Shown here: positions 44,970 to 55,096 of the stretch, piece by piece
How positions within the stretch are numbered: position 1 is the first letter of the stretch
Layout: every line of letters begins with the position of its first letter
Source of the DNA: Mycobacteriales bacterium
GTDB taxonomy: Bacteria > Actinomycetota > Actinomycetes > Mycobacteriales > Mycobacteriaceae
Assembly: GCA_012842085.1 (NCBI GenBank)
Contig: DUTM01000013.1
Span: 207,666-271,665 of the forward strand
Direction of reading: 5' to 3'
Length of the DNA stretch: 64,000 nucleotides
Made by a program: the position numbers and the translations under genes
Notes under the pieces: generated by a model
Told to the model about the DNA's origin: nothing
Seen by the model: the letters and a program-made list of their open reading frames with translations, nothing else
The model's database searches: none

Positions 44970-44970
44970 C

Positions 44971-44996
44971 CCCAACTCCGCCCAACTCCGCCCAAC
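44971..44996 (+). repeat. short tandem repeat between purB and purC
   Basis: CCCAACTCCG twice in tandem plus CCCAAC. It lies in the 58-base gap before purC. Probably slippage; no known function. Confidence 0.8.
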
Positions 44997-45027
44997 CCTT
45001 AACCGTTTCGCAAGAATAGGTAAACCA

Positions 45028-45921
45028 ATGCGTCCGAAGCTTTCTGACTACAAGCACCTCACCGCCGGTAAAGTCCGCGAACTTTACGAGATTGACGACG
45101 ACACCCTCCTCATGGTGGCCACTGACCGTATCTCCGCCTACGACTGGATTCTCTCCACCCCCGTACCAGACAAGGGCCGCGTACTGACCGCCATGAGCTT
45201 CTACTTCTTCGACCTGCTCGATTTCCCCAACCACCTGGTGGGCGGCCCCGAAGACGAGCGCATTCCCGAAGAAGTGCTGGGACGTTCCATGGTGTGCAAG
45301 AAACTCGACATGGTGCCGGTGGAGTGTGTGGCCCGCGGCTACCTGACCGGTTCTGGCCTCATCGACTACCGTGCCACCGGGGCAGTGTGTGGCGTGGAAC
45401 TACCGGAGGGGTTGACGGAATCCTCCCGCATTCCGGAAGCCATCTTCACTCCTGCTGCGAAAGCAGAAATAGGGGAGCACGACGAAAACGTCAGCTTCGA
45501 CAAAGTAGTGGAGATGGTAGGCGAAGATGTAGCAAACGAGCTGCGCGACGCCACCCTCAAGATCTACACCACTGCTGCCGACGCAGCCGAAGACCGCGGC
45601 ATCATCCTGGCCGACACCAAATTCGAGTTCGGACACGACAAGGACGGCACCTTGGTGCTGGCCGACGAAGTACTCACCCCGGACTCCTCCCGCTACTGGC
45701 CTGCGGATGAATACCAGGAAGGCCAAGTGCAGCCCAGCTTCGACAAACAGTATGTGCGCGACTGGCTCACCAGTCCCGCATCCGATTGGGACCGCGCCAG
45801 CGACACCCAGCCGCCTGCCCTCCCCGAAGACGTGATTGCCGCAACCCGCGCTCGCTATATCGAAGCCTACGAGAAGATCTCCGGCAAAAGCTTCGCAGAC
45901 TGGCCCGGAGCCGCCTACTAA
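45028..45921 (+). CDS. purC: phosphoribosylaminoimidazole-succinocarboxamide synthase
   Basis: 297 residues. SAICAR synthetase: adds aspartate to CAIR with [38 protein letters not shown] covers the Gly-rich KVR and DRISA motifs; [29 protein letters not shown] and [14 protein letters not shown] are typical of the long type. The ATG at 45028 is used; an in-frame start at 44899 would overlap purB by 71 bases. A possible ribosome site GAATAGG is 8-13 bases upstream. Standard length. Confidence 0.96.
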   Translation: MRPKLSDYKHLTAGKVRELYEIDDDTLLMVATDRISAYDWILSTPVPDKGRVLTAMSFYFFDLLDFPNHLVGGPEDERIPEEVLGRSMVCKKLDMVPVECVARGYLTGSGLIDYRATGAVCGVELPEGLTESSRIPEAIFTPAAKAEIGEHDENVSFDKVVEMVGEDVANELRDATLKIYTTAADAAEDRGIILADTKFEFGHDKDGTLVLADEVLTPDSSRYWPADEYQEGQVQPSFDKQYVRDWLTSPASDWDRASDTQPPALPEDVIAATRARYIEAYEKISGKSFADWPGAAY

Positions 45922-45955
45922 AACCGCCTATTAAAGCAGAAACAAGCACCAACCA

Positions 45956-48163
45956 GTGGACTCTTTAACACCCCCACGTGCAGCCCGACACCCCCACGTT
46001 CGGGAATTTCATGGACGGCGCTTCGTCGATGACTACGAATGGATGCGGGACAAAAACAACCCCGACACCATCGCCTATTTGGAAGCCGAAAACGCCTACA
46101 CGAAGCAACAAACTGCGCACCTGAAAGACCTCCAGGACACGATCTTCCAGGAAATAAAAAGCCGCGTTAAAGAAACCGATCTGTCGGTACCCACACGCCA
46201 AAACAAGTGGTGGCATTTTGCTCGCACCGAAGAGGGCAAAGCCTACACCCTCATCTGCCGGGTACCAGCCAAACCCCTCGACCACCCCGACGCATGGGAG
46301 CCACCCACCTTAGAGCCCGGACAACCAGTCCCGGGCGAAGAAGTACTACTGGACTGCAACAAACTAGCAGAAGGCCACAAATTCTTCGCACTCGGCGGAG
46401 CCTCCGTCACCACCGACGGCCGCTACCTAGGGTTCCTGACCGACACCACCGGCGACGAACGATACACCCTGCAGGTACAAGATCTCCACACCGGAGAAAT
46501 GCTGCCCGACAGTGTCACTGGAGTTGCGCCGGGCATGCAGTGGAGTCCCGATGGAGACTACTTCTTCTACCAGAAAGTGGATGCTGCGTGGCGGCCGGAT
46601 TCCGTGTGGCGACACAAAGTAGGTACCGATCCCGCAGAAGACGTGCGTGTCTTCTATGAACCCGACGAGCGTTACTGGGTAGGCATGGGTGCCACCCGCG
46701 ACGACAAGTATTTAAGCATCGTCACCTCCTCCAAAATCACCACCGAATCGTGGATTTTGGAGGCCAGCAACCCAGCCGGCGAATTCGAATGTGTGCGCGC
46801 TCGCGAAGTGGGCGTGGAATATGGCCTCGACCATGTGACACTACCCGCCACCGAAACCACCCCGGAACGGGAACTGTTCCTCATCATCCACAACGCCTGC
46901 GGCCCCAATAGCGGCGTCGCACTAGCCGACACGTGGCAGCTATCCGACATTGCGTCGTTCAACGAGCTACCCCACGTGCTCGAGCACCGGGAAGATGTGC
47001 GGATTGATGATGTTGACGCATTCCAACACCACATTGGTGTGTCTTTCCGGGCAGCTGCCCTGCCGCGGGTAGGTATCATCCCGGTAGAGAACCGACCCCT
47101 GGGAGAAGGGGAGAGCCTCACCGATCTGTGTGGTGAGATGCAAGAAATTGAGGTGGGGGAGGAGCTTTTTTCGATCGCCCTCCACGCCAACCCGGAGATC
47201 GCCACCCCGTTGCTGCGCATCTCCTACGGCTCCTACATCACCCCACCCACAGTTGCCGACTATCGCCTGTCGGACGGGGAAATAATAATCCGCAAACAAT
47301 CCGAAGTGCAGGGAGGATACGACCGCGACCGCTATGAGCAACTGCGGCTGTGGGCACCCGCCCGAGATGGGGCAAAAATTCCCATCTCTCTGGTGCGCCG
47401 CCGCGATGTCGCAGACAACCAGCCCTCCCCGGTTTTGCTCTACGGATATGGCTCCTACGAGTCCTCCCAAGATCCCGGTTTTTCGATCTCCCGACTGTCC
47501 TATCTCGATCGCGGTATGACACTTGCGGTTGCCCATGTGCGGGGCGGTGGCGAAATGGGCCGGCTCTGGTACGAGGAAGGCAAACTCGACAAAAAGGTCA
47601 ACACTTTCTACGACTTCATTGACTGTGCCGACTATTTGATTGCGGAAGGCTACACCACCCCCGACCAGCTGGTTGCTAATGGCGGCTCCGCAGGTGGGTT
47701 GCTTATGGGTGCGGTGGCTAATATGGCTCCGGATCGATTCGTCGCCATCGAAGCCGACGTGCCCTTCGTGGATCCTCTCACCAGCATGCTGATGCCGGAA
47801 CTACCACTTACCGTCATTGAATGGGACGAATGGGGGAACCCGCTGGAGGATCCTCACATATACGATGTGATGGCAAGTTATGCGCCCTACGAGAACATAA
47901 AGCCCCAAAAATATCCCGCCATTTTGGCGACCACTAGCCTCAACGACACCCGCGTACTTTATGTGGAACCGGCGAAATGGGTTGCCAAATTGCGAGCTGT
48001 TGCAGGTGACGTCACAGAACGCGAGATTCTTCTCAAAACCGAAATGGAAGCAGGCCACGGGGGCGTATCGGGACGCTACGCGCGCTGGGAACAAATCGCC
48101 TTCGAACTTGCGTGGATACTATCTCAAACCGGCTCTCTAGCAGTTAGAGAAACGACCTCATAG
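45956..48163 (+). CDS. ptrB: oligopeptidase B (S9A prolyl oligopeptidase family)
   Basis: 735 residues. Beta-propeller N-domain (about 70-420) over an alpha/beta-hydrolase domain. RFVDDYEWMRDKNNPDTIAYLEAEN is the PtrB N-terminal motif. The catalytic Ser is 578 in ANGGSAGGLLMGAV, the acid in SLNDTRVLYVEPAKW, and the His in MEAGHGGVSGRY. YGYGSYESSQDP and AHVRGGGEMGR are typical. It cleaves short peptides after basic residues. The GTG start has no Shine-Dalgarno. It is next to purC as in mycobacteria, where two fragments are found; here the gene is intact. Confidence 0.94.
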   Translation: MDSLTPPRAARHPHVREFHGRRFVDDYEWMRDKNNPDTIAYLEAENAYTKQQTAHLKDLQDTIFQEIKSRVKETDLSVPTRQNKWWHFARTEEGKAYTLICRVPAKPLDHPDAWEPPTLEPGQPVPGEEVLLDCNKLAEGHKFFALGGASVTTDGRYLGFLTDTTGDERYTLQVQDLHTGEMLPDSVTGVAPGMQWSPDGDYFFYQKVDAAWRPDSVWRHKVGTDPAEDVRVFYEPDERYWVGMGATRDDKYLSIVTSSKITTESWILEASNPAGEFECVRAREVGVEYGLDHVTLPATETTPERELFLIIHNACGPNSGVALADTWQLSDIASFNELPHVLEHREDVRIDDVDAFQHHIGVSFRAAALPRVGIIPVENRPLGEGESLTDLCGEMQEIEVGEELFSIALHANPEIATPLLRISYGSYITPPTVADYRLSDGEIIIRKQSEVQGGYDRDRYEQLRLWAPARDGAKIPISLVRRRDVADNQPSPVLLYGYGSYESSQDPGFSISRLSYLDRGMTLAVAHVRGGGEMGRLWYEEGKLDKKVNTFYDFIDCADYLIAEGYTTPDQLVANGGSAGGLLMGAVANMAPDRFVAIEADVPFVDPLTSMLMPELPLTVIEWDEWGNPLEDPHIYDVMASYAPYENIKPQKYPAILATTSLNDTRVLYVEPAKWVAKLRAVAGDVTEREILLKTEMEAGHGGVSGRYARWEQIAFELAWILSQTGSLAVRETTS

Positions 48164-48187
48164 CGGGGTACACTGGAAAACGATGTG

Positions 48188-48209
48188 ATGACGGCAGTTG
48201 TGCTGTCAT
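48188..48209 (+). other. hairpin in the purS leader
   Basis: A 9-bp stem with one G-T pair and a GTTG loop, between a TACACT at 48169-48174 and the purS ribosome site. No T run follows, so it is not an intrinsic terminator. No PurR-box or guanine-riboswitch pattern was recognised. Confidence 0.35.
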
Positions 48210-48245
48210 TGTCCACCGTGCCGCCCACAATACGAGGAGAAAAGC

Positions 48246-48494
48246 GTGGCCCGCGTAGTAGTCGATGTAACGATTAAACCCGTAATCCTAGACCCCCAAG
48301 GAAAAGCCATTCTGGGTGCTATTGAGCGCCTCGGATACGAAGGCTTCACAGAGGTGCGTCAAGGTAAGCACTTTGAGCTGGAAGTTGACGACAATGTCAC
48401 CGATGAACAGCTCGACGAAATTGCAGAGAGTCTGCTCACCAACACGGTGATTGAAGACTACGTGGTGCGCCGCGTGGAGAACGAGGCGGAGTAA
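48246..48494 (+). CDS. purS: phosphoribosylformylglycinamidine synthase subunit PurS
   Basis: 82 residues. The small bridging subunit of the PurLQS complex that makes FGAM from FGAR. Pattern: VDVTIKPVILDPQGKAILGAIERLGY and VRQGKHFELEVDDN, as in the PurS family. GTG at 48246 with GAGGAGAA upstream; an in-frame start at 48198 adds Cys-rich nonhomologous residues and is not used. Three bases separate it from purQ. Confidence 0.94.
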   Translation: MARVVVDVTIKPVILDPQGKAILGAIERLGYEGFTEVRQGKHFELEVDDNVTDEQLDEIAESLLTNTVIEDYVVRRVENEAE

Positions 48495-48497
48495 CCT

Positions 48498-49175
48498 ATG
48501 GCTGCTCGAATTGGTGTTATTACTTTTCCGGGCACCCTAGATGAAGGGGACTCTGCCCGCGCTGTGGAATATGCCGGTGCTGAGGCCGTAGAGCTTTGGC
48601 ATGGCGACTCTGATCTTCAAAATGTGGACGCAGTAGTTGTCCCGGGAGGCTTCTCCTACGGCGACTACCTCCGTTGTGGCGCTATTGCTTCCCACGCCCC
48701 AGTCATGCAGGAAGTGGTGGCAGCAGCCCAGGAAGGCATGCCCGTGCTGGGTATCTGCAACGGCTTCCAAATTCTGACCGAAACCGGGTTGCTCCCGGGT
48801 GCCCTCACCCGCAACCAGGACCGTCGCTTCATCTGCCGCGTCCAACCCCTCGAGGTGGCCAACGCAGAAACTGCCTGGACCAACCGTTTCAACCAGGGCG
48901 ACATTATGACCGTGCCTTTGAAATCTGGGGAGGGACGCTACGTCGCCGAACCAGAGACTCTCAAAATGCTGGAGGACGACGGTCGCGTGGTGTTCCGCTA
49001 TGCCGACACCGCCCTGAATGGCTCCGCCAACGATATCGCCGGAGTGTGCTCAGCTAATGGCCGCGTAGTTGGCCTCATGCCGCACCCCGAGCATGCCATC
49101 GACACGATGACTGGCCCCACCGAGGATGGCCTCATCATGTTCAAGTCCGTAATCGACGCCGTCCTCGGCGCTTAG
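48498..49175 (+). CDS. purQ: phosphoribosylformylglycinamidine synthase subunit PurQ
   Basis: 225 residues. Class I glutamine amidotransferase that supplies ammonia to PurL. Nucleophile Cys is in [20 protein letters not shown], with a catalytic His-x-Glu in [29 protein letters not shown] is the oxyanion/GGFSYGD loop. It sits between purS (3-base gap) and purL (31-base gap). Confidence 0.97.
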   Translation: MAARIGVITFPGTLDEGDSARAVEYAGAEAVELWHGDSDLQNVDAVVVPGGFSYGDYLRCGAIASHAPVMQEVVAAAQEGMPVLGICNGFQILTETGLLPGALTRNQDRRFICRVQPLEVANAETAWTNRFNQGDIMTVPLKSGEGRYVAEPETLKMLEDDGRVVFRYADTALNGSANDIAGVCSANGRVVGLMPHPEHAIDTMTGPTEDGLIMFKSVIDAVLGA

Positions 49176-49206
49176 CTCGACTCCAGCGGAAAGGAATAGA
49201 AGCCAA

Positions 49207-51504
49207 GTGTCTGAACAGCAGCTAGATACCGTAGAGAACGCAGCGGCCACCCCCGATGTGGAGCAGCCCTGGCGTGAACTAGGCCTCAAAGAAGACGAAT
49301 ACCAGCGTATTCGTGACATCCTGGGGCGTCGCCCCACCGAAGCAGAACTCGCCATGTACTCCATCATGTGGTCCGAGCACTGCTCCTACAAGTCCTCCAA
49401 AGTCCACCTTCGCTACTTCGGGGAAACCACCACTCCGGAAATGAAGAAATATCTCCTGGCCGGCATCGGCGAAAACGCCGGTGTTATCGACATCGGAGAC
49501 GACTGGGCTGTCACCTTCAAAGTTGAGTCCCACAACCACCCCTCCTATGTTGAGCCCTACCAGGGTGCAGCTACCGGTGTAGGCGGCATTGTGCGTGACA
49601 TTATGGCCATGGGTGCCCGCCCGGTCGCCGTCATGGACCAACTTCGTTTCGGCCCCTCCACCGCTGAAGACACCAAACGTGTCCTCCCCGGTGTGGTCGC
49701 GGGTGTCGGTGGCTACGCCAACTGCCTGGGACTCCCCAACATTGGTGGAGAAACTGACTTTGACGAAACCTACGCCGGCAACCCCCTCGTCAACGCCCTC
49801 TGTGTGGGCGCCATGAAGAAGGACGACCTCCACCTGGCTTTCGCCTCCGGCCTTGGAAACAAAGTGATCCTCTTTGGTTCCTCCACCGGACTCGACGGCA
49901 TTGGTGGCGTCTCGGTGCTCGCCTCCGAAACCTTCGAAGAGGAAGAAGAGGACGAAGGCGGCAAATCCCGCAAGAAGCTACCCTCCGTGCAGGTGGGTGA
50001 CCCGTTCGCAGAAAAGGTACTCATCGAGTGCTGTCTCGACCTGTACGAAGCTGGCATTGTGGACGGTATTCAAGACCTGGGCGGTGCTGGACTATCCTGC
50101 GCCACCTCCGAGCTCGCCGCATCCGGTGACGGCGGTATGCATGTTGACCTGGAGAAGGTCCCCATGCGTGCCGAAGGTATGACCCCGGCAGAAGTACTCT
50201 CCTCCGAGTCGCAGGAGCGTATGTGCGCCGTCGTCAAGCCTGAAAATGTTGACGAGTTCATGGAGATCTGTAAGAAGTGGGATGTTGAGGCTACCGTCAT
50301 CGGTGAAGTCATCGAAGGTGACCGTCTCGTCATCGACTGGCACGGCGAAACCGTGGTGGACGCTGTCGCCCACACCATCGCCAACGATGGCCCCGTCTAC
50401 AACCGCCCCATCGAATACCCCGAGTGGCAAGACGAACTCAACGCCGACACCACCGACAAGCTGGAACGCCCCTCCACTCCGGAGGAACTCCGTGACACCC
50501 TGTACCGGATGCTCGCCAGCGAAGACCTCTGCTCCCGCCGCTTCGTGGTGGAGCAGTACGACCGCTATGTGCGCGGCAACACCATCCAGTCCGAACAGGC
50601 TGACGCGGGTGTGCTCCGTATTGACGAAGAAACCGGTCGCGGTATCGCCATCTCCACCGACACCTCGGGTCGCTACAGCTACCTGAACCCCCGTCGGGGT
50701 GCCCAGCTGGCACTTGCAGAGGCCTACCGCAACGTCGTCACAACCGGTGCCAAACCGGCCGCCGTCACCAACTGCCTGAACTTTGGTTCCCCTGAAGAGC
50801 CAGCCATCATGTGGCAGTTCAAGGAAGCTGTCCAAGGACTGGCTGACGGATGTGCCACCCTCGGTATCCCGGTCACCGGCGGTAACGTCTCCTTCTACAA
50901 CAAGACGGGAGACACCTCCATCCTGCCCACCCCACTGGTTGGTGTGCTGGGTGTGCTGGAAAACGTAGACAATGCCATTGGCAGTGCCTTCGGATCCCAG
51001 CCGCTCGAAAACATCTTCCTGTTGGGTGAAACCAAGGATGAACTCGACGGCTCCATCTGGTCCAAGACCATCCACAACCACCTCGGCGGCAACCCGCCAG
51101 AGGTCGATCTGGAGCACGAGATGAAGCTGGGCGCACTCATGCAGGAAGCCGCCCAGGAGGGCGCCGTTTCTGCCGCCCACGACCTTTCCGAAGGTGGCCT
51201 CGCACAGGCCGTCGTCGAGTCTGCACTGCAAGGCAATGTGGGTGTCACGATTACACTGCCGGAAGACTCAGACCCCTTCGTGCAGCTCTTCTCCGAATCC
51301 ACGGGACGCATCCTCGTAGCTGTCCCGCGTGACAAGGACGCAGAGTTCACCGAAATGGCCGAAAAACACGGTGTTCCCTACACCCGGATTGGCGTGGTGG
51401 AAGAATCCGCCACCGTCACCGTTCAGGGGCAATTCGCGGAGAAGCTGGAAGACCTGCGCGAGGCATGGGAAGGAACCCTGCCCGCCTTGTTCGCCAACGC
51501 TTAA
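49207..51504 (+). CDS. purL: phosphoribosylformylglycinamidine synthase subunit PurL
   Basis: 765 residues, short-type PurL used with PurS and PurQ. AIRS/FGAM synthase duplication: [63 protein letters not shown], and the second half with [23 protein letters not shown] and [19 protein letters not shown]. An acidic Glu-rich insertion ([14 protein letters not shown], about residue 245) is a small oddity. GTG start, with AAAGGAA about 12 bases upstream. Confidence 0.97.
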   Translation: MSEQQLDTVENAAATPDVEQPWRELGLKEDEYQRIRDILGRRPTEAELAMYSIMWSEHCSYKSSKVHLRYFGETTTPEMKKYLLAGIGENAGVIDIGDDWAVTFKVESHNHPSYVEPYQGAATGVGGIVRDIMAMGARPVAVMDQLRFGPSTAEDTKRVLPGVVAGVGGYANCLGLPNIGGETDFDETYAGNPLVNALCVGAMKKDDLHLAFASGLGNKVILFGSSTGLDGIGGVSVLASETFEEEEEDEGGKSRKKLPSVQVGDPFAEKVLIECCLDLYEAGIVDGIQDLGGAGLSCATSELAASGDGGMHVDLEKVPMRAEGMTPAEVLSSESQERMCAVVKPENVDEFMEICKKWDVEATVIGEVIEGDRLVIDWHGETVVDAVAHTIANDGPVYNRPIEYPEWQDELNADTTDKLERPSTPEELRDTLYRMLASEDLCSRRFVVEQYDRYVRGNTIQSEQADAGVLRIDEETGRGIAISTDTSGRYSYLNPRRGAQLALAEAYRNVVTTGAKPAAVTNCLNFGSPEEPAIMWQFKEAVQGLADGCATLGIPVTGGNVSFYNKTGDTSILPTPLVGVLGVLENVDNAIGSAFGSQPLENIFLLGETKDELDGSIWSKTIHNHLGGNPPEVDLEHEMKLGALMQEAAQEGAVSAAHDLSEGGLAQAVVESALQGNVGVTITLPEDSDPFVQLFSESTGRILVAVPRDKDAEFTEMAEKHGVPYTRIGVVEESATVTVQGQFAEKLEDLREAWEGTLPALFANA

Positions 51505-51507
51505 TCC

Positions 51508-51939
51508 GTGGCCAATAAAGCACCTTCCGCACAGGAACTACGCTCCGTCATCCTCCAGCTATCCGAATGGTTGGAGGATGACGGTGCTGTGCTACCCACC
51601 CGTTCTGACTCCCGTCACGAGCTCGTCGCCGACGCCGTGCGGGGAGCAGCATTCACGCTGGAGGAACTGGCACCGGGGCACAGTGTGGAGGTGCGCATCC
51701 CCCCATTTGTGGCAGTCCAATGTGTAGCCGGACCCCGCCACACTCGGGGCACCCCACCCAATGTTGTGCAAACCGATCCGCACAGCTGGTTGCGCCTCGT
51801 CACCGGCCTTCTTAGCTGGGAAGACGCGCAACAGCAGAATTTGTTGAGTGCATCCGGAAGCCGCTCCTCCGAAGTGTCGCACTGGCTTCCCCTTGTGCCC
51901 ATTTCTGCCCATCATTCATCACCGAGGCGAAAGAGTTAA
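51508..51939 (+). CDS. sterol carrier-type (SCP2-like) protein of the purL-purF gap
   Basis: 143 residues. It matches in place and overall character (VADAVRGAAFTLEELAPGHSVEVRIPPFVAVQCVAGPRHTRGTPPNVVQTDPHSWL) the small 'sterol carrier family' gene found between purL and purF in mycobacteria (the Rv0807 position, from memory). No active-site motif is visible. A GTG start 3 bases after purL and a stop overlapping purF's ATG (TAATG) place it inside the purine operon. Its role in purine synthesis, if any, is unknown. Confidence 0.75.
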   Translation: MANKAPSAQELRSVILQLSEWLEDDGAVLPTRSDSRHELVADAVRGAAFTLEELAPGHSVEVRIPPFVAVQCVAGPRHTRGTPPNVVQTDPHSWLRLVTGLLSWEDAQQQNLLSASGSRSSEVSHWLPLVPISAHHSSPRRKS

Positions 51940-53540
51940 TGAAGACTTCTGCGACAACCCCAACCACGGGTACGATAGGTACCATGACCAGCTCTTGGGA
52001 CGATCATGGAGAACAAAAACCCCGTGAAGAATGTGGCGTATTTGCCGTTTGGGCGCCAGAAGAAGAAGTATCCAAACTGACTTTCTACGGTCTCTACGCC
52101 CTCCAACACCGCGGCCAAGAAGCTTGCGGAATGGCAGTGGGTGACGGCCGTCAAACCATCGTTTTTAAAGATCTGGGACTCGTCAACCAGGTTTTCGACG
52201 AGCAGGCACTCCAATCGATGCGCGGCAAGGTCGCCATCGGACATACCCGCTACTCCACCAGCGGTGCCACCACCTGGGAAAACGCCCAACCGATGTTCCA
52301 ATCCATCGGGGATGGAACCGGTATTGCGCTCGCCCACAACGGCAACATTGTGAACACTGCCCAACTGCAGCGACGCGCCGTCCAACTGGGTATCTCCACC
52401 AACGAAACCCTCGATGCCTGCGTTTCCGACACGGATCTGGTTACTGCCCTCCTCGCCAAGCTGGCCAACGAAGCCAGCATTGAAGACGCAGCAATGGAGC
52501 TTTTGCCCCGCATTCAGGGAGCCTACTGCTTCGTCATGTGCGATAGCGACACGATTTATGCCGCCCGCGACCCGTATGGCGTGCGTCCCCTTAGCCTGGG
52601 GCGTCTGCAGCGCGGCTGGGTGGTGGCCTCCGAAACTTGTGCCCTGGACATTGTGGGTGCCTCCTTTGTGCGGGACATTAAGCCGGGGGAGTTCGTCACC
52701 ATCAATGAGACTGGTGTGCACTCCCGCAAATTCTCGCCCGAAAAGGCCGCCCGTTGCGTTTTCGAGCACGTCTACCTGGCGCGCCCCGACTCTTTTATTG
52801 ACGGCCAATCCGTGAACGCCGCCCGCGTCAACATTGGGCGCACGCTAGCCAAAGAACATCCTGCCGATGGCGATATTGTGATTCCGGTGCCAGAATCTGG
52901 CACCCCCTCGGCGGTGGGCTACGCCCAAGCTTCCGGTATTCCCTTCGCCCAGGGACTCACCAAGAACTCCTATGTGGGGCGCACCTTTATTCAGCCCTCC
53001 CAGACTATTCGTCAGCTGGGTATCCGGTTGAAACTCAATCCGCTGCGGGAAGTTATTCGCGACAAACGCCTAATTGTGGTGGATGACTCCATTGTGCGCG
53101 GTAACACGCAGCGTGCCCTCATCAGTATGCTGCGGGAGGCTGGCGCCAAAGAGGTACATGTGCGGATTGCCTCCCCGCCCGTTAAATGGCCGTGCTTCTA
53201 CGGCATTGATTTCGCGTCACCCGCCGAACTTATCGCCAATAGTGACGACGATGAAGCCACCATGTTGGACGGTATCCGCCGCGCCATTGGCGCTGATAGT
53301 CTAGGATTCGTGTCCAAGGAAGGCATGATTGAAGCTACCGGACAGGAGCCGAATACGCTCTGCTGTGCCTGCTTCGATGGCCAATACCCCATTAAACTTC
53401 CTGCCGAAAATCCTTTGGTGCAGCCACTTATCGGCATGCCAGGAACGAACGCAGTCATGGATTCCGACCAGAGTCCCCAAGGGGATCTGCTGGATCTGGT
53501 CGACAATCCGGAACCTACTGTCCTCCAGCACGACGACTAA
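51939..53540 (+). CDS. purF: amidophosphoribosyltransferase
   Basis: 533 residues. First committed enzyme of purine synthesis. Cys 32 of REECGVFAVW would become the N-terminal nucleophile after removal of a propeptide. FYGLYALQHRGQEACGMA, HNGNIVNTAQL and YAARDPYGVRPLSLG are Ntn-amidotransferase motifs; the PRPP loop is LIVVDDSIVRGNTQRALI; C-terminal CCACFDGQYP suggests an Fe-S cluster as in the Bacillus type. ATG at 51939 overlaps the preceding stop; an ATG at 51984 would leave a 16-residue propeptide and is an alternative. Confidence 0.95.
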   Translation: MKTSATTPTTGTIGTMTSSWDDHGEQKPREECGVFAVWAPEEEVSKLTFYGLYALQHRGQEACGMAVGDGRQTIVFKDLGLVNQVFDEQALQSMRGKVAIGHTRYSTSGATTWENAQPMFQSIGDGTGIALAHNGNIVNTAQLQRRAVQLGISTNETLDACVSDTDLVTALLAKLANEASIEDAAMELLPRIQGAYCFVMCDSDTIYAARDPYGVRPLSLGRLQRGWVVASETCALDIVGASFVRDIKPGEFVTINETGVHSRKFSPEKAARCVFEHVYLARPDSFIDGQSVNAARVNIGRTLAKEHPADGDIVIPVPESGTPSAVGYAQASGIPFAQGLTKNSYVGRTFIQPSQTIRQLGIRLKLNPLREVIRDKRLIVVDDSIVRGNTQRALISMLREAGAKEVHVRIASPPVKWPCFYGIDFASPAELIANSDDDEATMLDGIRRAIGADSLGFVSKEGMIEATGQEPNTLCCACFDGQYPIKLPAENPLVQPLIGMPGTNAVMDSDQSPQGDLLDLVDNPEPTVLQHDD

Positions 53541-53595
53541 CCAATTCTGGTCTGTCCGTCACGACCCCAAAAAAACAATAGAAGTGAGTGTAGAA

Positions 53596-54663
53596 ATGTC
53601 CGACACCCAAGGAATGTCATACGCCGAAGCAGGCGTTGATATCGAGGCCGGAGATAAAGCAGTAGAACTTTTCGCGCCCCTGGCCAAGCAGGCCACGCGT
53701 CCAGAAGTACGTGGTGGACTGGGAGGTTTCGCTGGCCTCTTCGCACTCGACACCAAATATAAGGAGCCACTTCTGGCTGCCTCCTCCGACGGTGTGGGCA
53801 CCAAAATTGATATCGCCCGCCAGATGGAGATCTACAATACGGTCGGACTGGACCTGGTAGCTATGGTGGTTGACGACCTTGTGGTCTGCGGTGCGGAACC
53901 ACTCTTCCTGCAGGACTATATTTCTATTGGCCGCGTTGTTCCGGAGAAGGTAGCGAAGTTGGTGGAAGGTGTGGCGGAAGGCTGCATCAAATCCGGTTGC
54001 GCACTCTTGGGCGGGGAAACCGCAGAACATCCTGGGCTCATGGCACCAGACGAATTCGATATGGCTGCCACTGGTGTGGGTGTTGTGGAAGCAGCTGACC
54101 TGCTGGGGCCGGAGCGGGTACAACCAGGTGATGTGTGCATTGCGATGGCATCCTCGGGGCTGCACTCCAACGGCTACTCCCTGGCCCGCAAAGTTTTGCT
54201 AGAAATGGCTGGCCTGCCGCTAGACGCGCACGTCGAAGAATTCGGCCGCACACTCGGGGAAGAACTCCTCGAACCCACCCACATTTACGCCAAGGACTGC
54301 TTGGCTGTGATGGCGGAAGCCAAGGTTCGCACCTTCTGCCACGTCACTGGCGGCGGACTCGCCAATAACCTGGCGCGTGTCATGCCGAAGGGCGTTACCG
54401 CGGTACTGGACCGCGCCACCTGGAACCCGGGTGCGGTGTTCCGTGTCATTCAGAAGGAAGGACGCGTGGCTCGGGAAGACATGGAGCAGACCTTCAACAT
54501 GGGTGTTGGTATGGTCGCCGTTGTGGATCCCGAAGATGTGGATCGGGCGATGGCAGTGCTCACCACCCGTCATGTTGATTCCTGGGTGCTGGGTGAAGTT
54601 AAGGTCGCCGAAGATGATGCGGCACCTGGCGCGATCCTGGAAGGCAACCACCCGCGCTTCTAA
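53596..54663 (+). CDS. purM: phosphoribosylformylglycinamidine cyclo-ligase
   Basis: 355 residues. AIR synthetase. SYAEAGVDIEAGDKAVELF, LLAASSDGVGTKIDIARQM, GAEPLFLQDYISIGRV, GCALLGGETAEHPGLMA, ASSGLHSNGYSLARKV and FCHVTGGGLANNLARVMP are all typical. ATG at 53596 is chosen where similarity starts; an in-frame GTG lies 12 bases before it, and the frame is open further up into purF. It ends the purine cluster and is followed by a terminator. Confidence 0.95.
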   Translation: MSDTQGMSYAEAGVDIEAGDKAVELFAPLAKQATRPEVRGGLGGFAGLFALDTKYKEPLLAASSDGVGTKIDIARQMEIYNTVGLDLVAMVVDDLVVCGAEPLFLQDYISIGRVVPEKVAKLVEGVAEGCIKSGCALLGGETAEHPGLMAPDEFDMAATGVGVVEAADLLGPERVQPGDVCIAMASSGLHSNGYSLARKVLLEMAGLPLDAHVEEFGRTLGEELLEPTHIYAKDCLAVMAEAKVRTFCHVTGGGLANNLARVMPKGVTAVLDRATWNPGAVFRVIQKEGRVAREDMEQTFNMGVGMVAVVDPEDVDRAMAVLTTRHVDSWVLGEVKVAEDDAAPGAILEGNHPRF

Positions 54664-54690
54664 ACAGCAGCAAGAAAATACCGACAACAG

Positions 54691-54728
54691 AAAAGGAGCC
54701 TGGATTTCTCCAGGCTCCTTTTGTTTCG
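54691..54728 (+). terminator. rho-independent terminator after purM
   Basis: 13-bp perfect stem (54691-54703 with 54710-54722), 6-base loop, stem ending in TTTT followed by GTTTC. Read on the other strand it also ends in TTTT, so it may serve the convergent DUF3073 gene too. Confidence 0.88.
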
Positions 54729-54770
54729 TACTGTGTGGCGCGCGGCATGACCGCTTCAACGCTACTGGAA

Positions 54771-54983
54771 CTATTTCCAGTCTTTATACTTCTCGAGCTT
54801 GTCCTCGAGATCATCCTCAGGGTCATCTTCCGCTAAATGCGCCCACCGGTCCACGTAGCGGTCGTCTTTCTCGGCTTCGCCAGAAAGCTCCTGCTGTAGA
54901 CTTTCGAAATCAGTTTCCGGAGTGTGATATTTGAGCTGGCGAGCAACCTTACGCTGCTTCGCCTTAGCACGGCCGCGGCCCAT
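54771..54983 (-). CDS. DUF3073 family protein
   Basis: 70 residues. MGRGRAKAKQRKVARQLKYHTPETDFESLQQEL is the conserved basic start of this small actinobacterial family; the second half is acidic (AEDDPEDDLEDKLEKY). An upstream in-frame ATG at 55016 adds 11 unrelated residues; AAGGGGG precedes the chosen ATG. It follows purM convergently as in mycobacteria (Rv0810c position, from memory). The N-terminus could bind nucleic acid, but the function is not known. Confidence 0.9.
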   Translation of the reverse strand: MGRGRAKAKQRKVARQLKYHTPETDFESLQQELSGEAEKDDRYVDRWAHLAEDDPEDDLEDKLEKYKDWK

Positions 54984-55096
54984 GGCCTGACCCCCTTGAA
55001 TGTGGTTGGCTCTCACGCGAGGTGAGTCACCTATCGTGTATAAGTATGTTCGTGTGTAATAGGATACCGTTTTTCTTGTAAAAATTCTTTTTCAAG

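Noticed and set aside
48188..48245. Purine riboswitch or attenuator before purS
   Set aside because: Only one simple hairpin without a T run or the paired-loop core of a purine riboswitch; reported as a plain hairpin.
53541..53595. Extended purM start reaching into purF
   Set aside because: The open frame continues into purF's end but the added residues are not PurM-like; the start is set at 53596.
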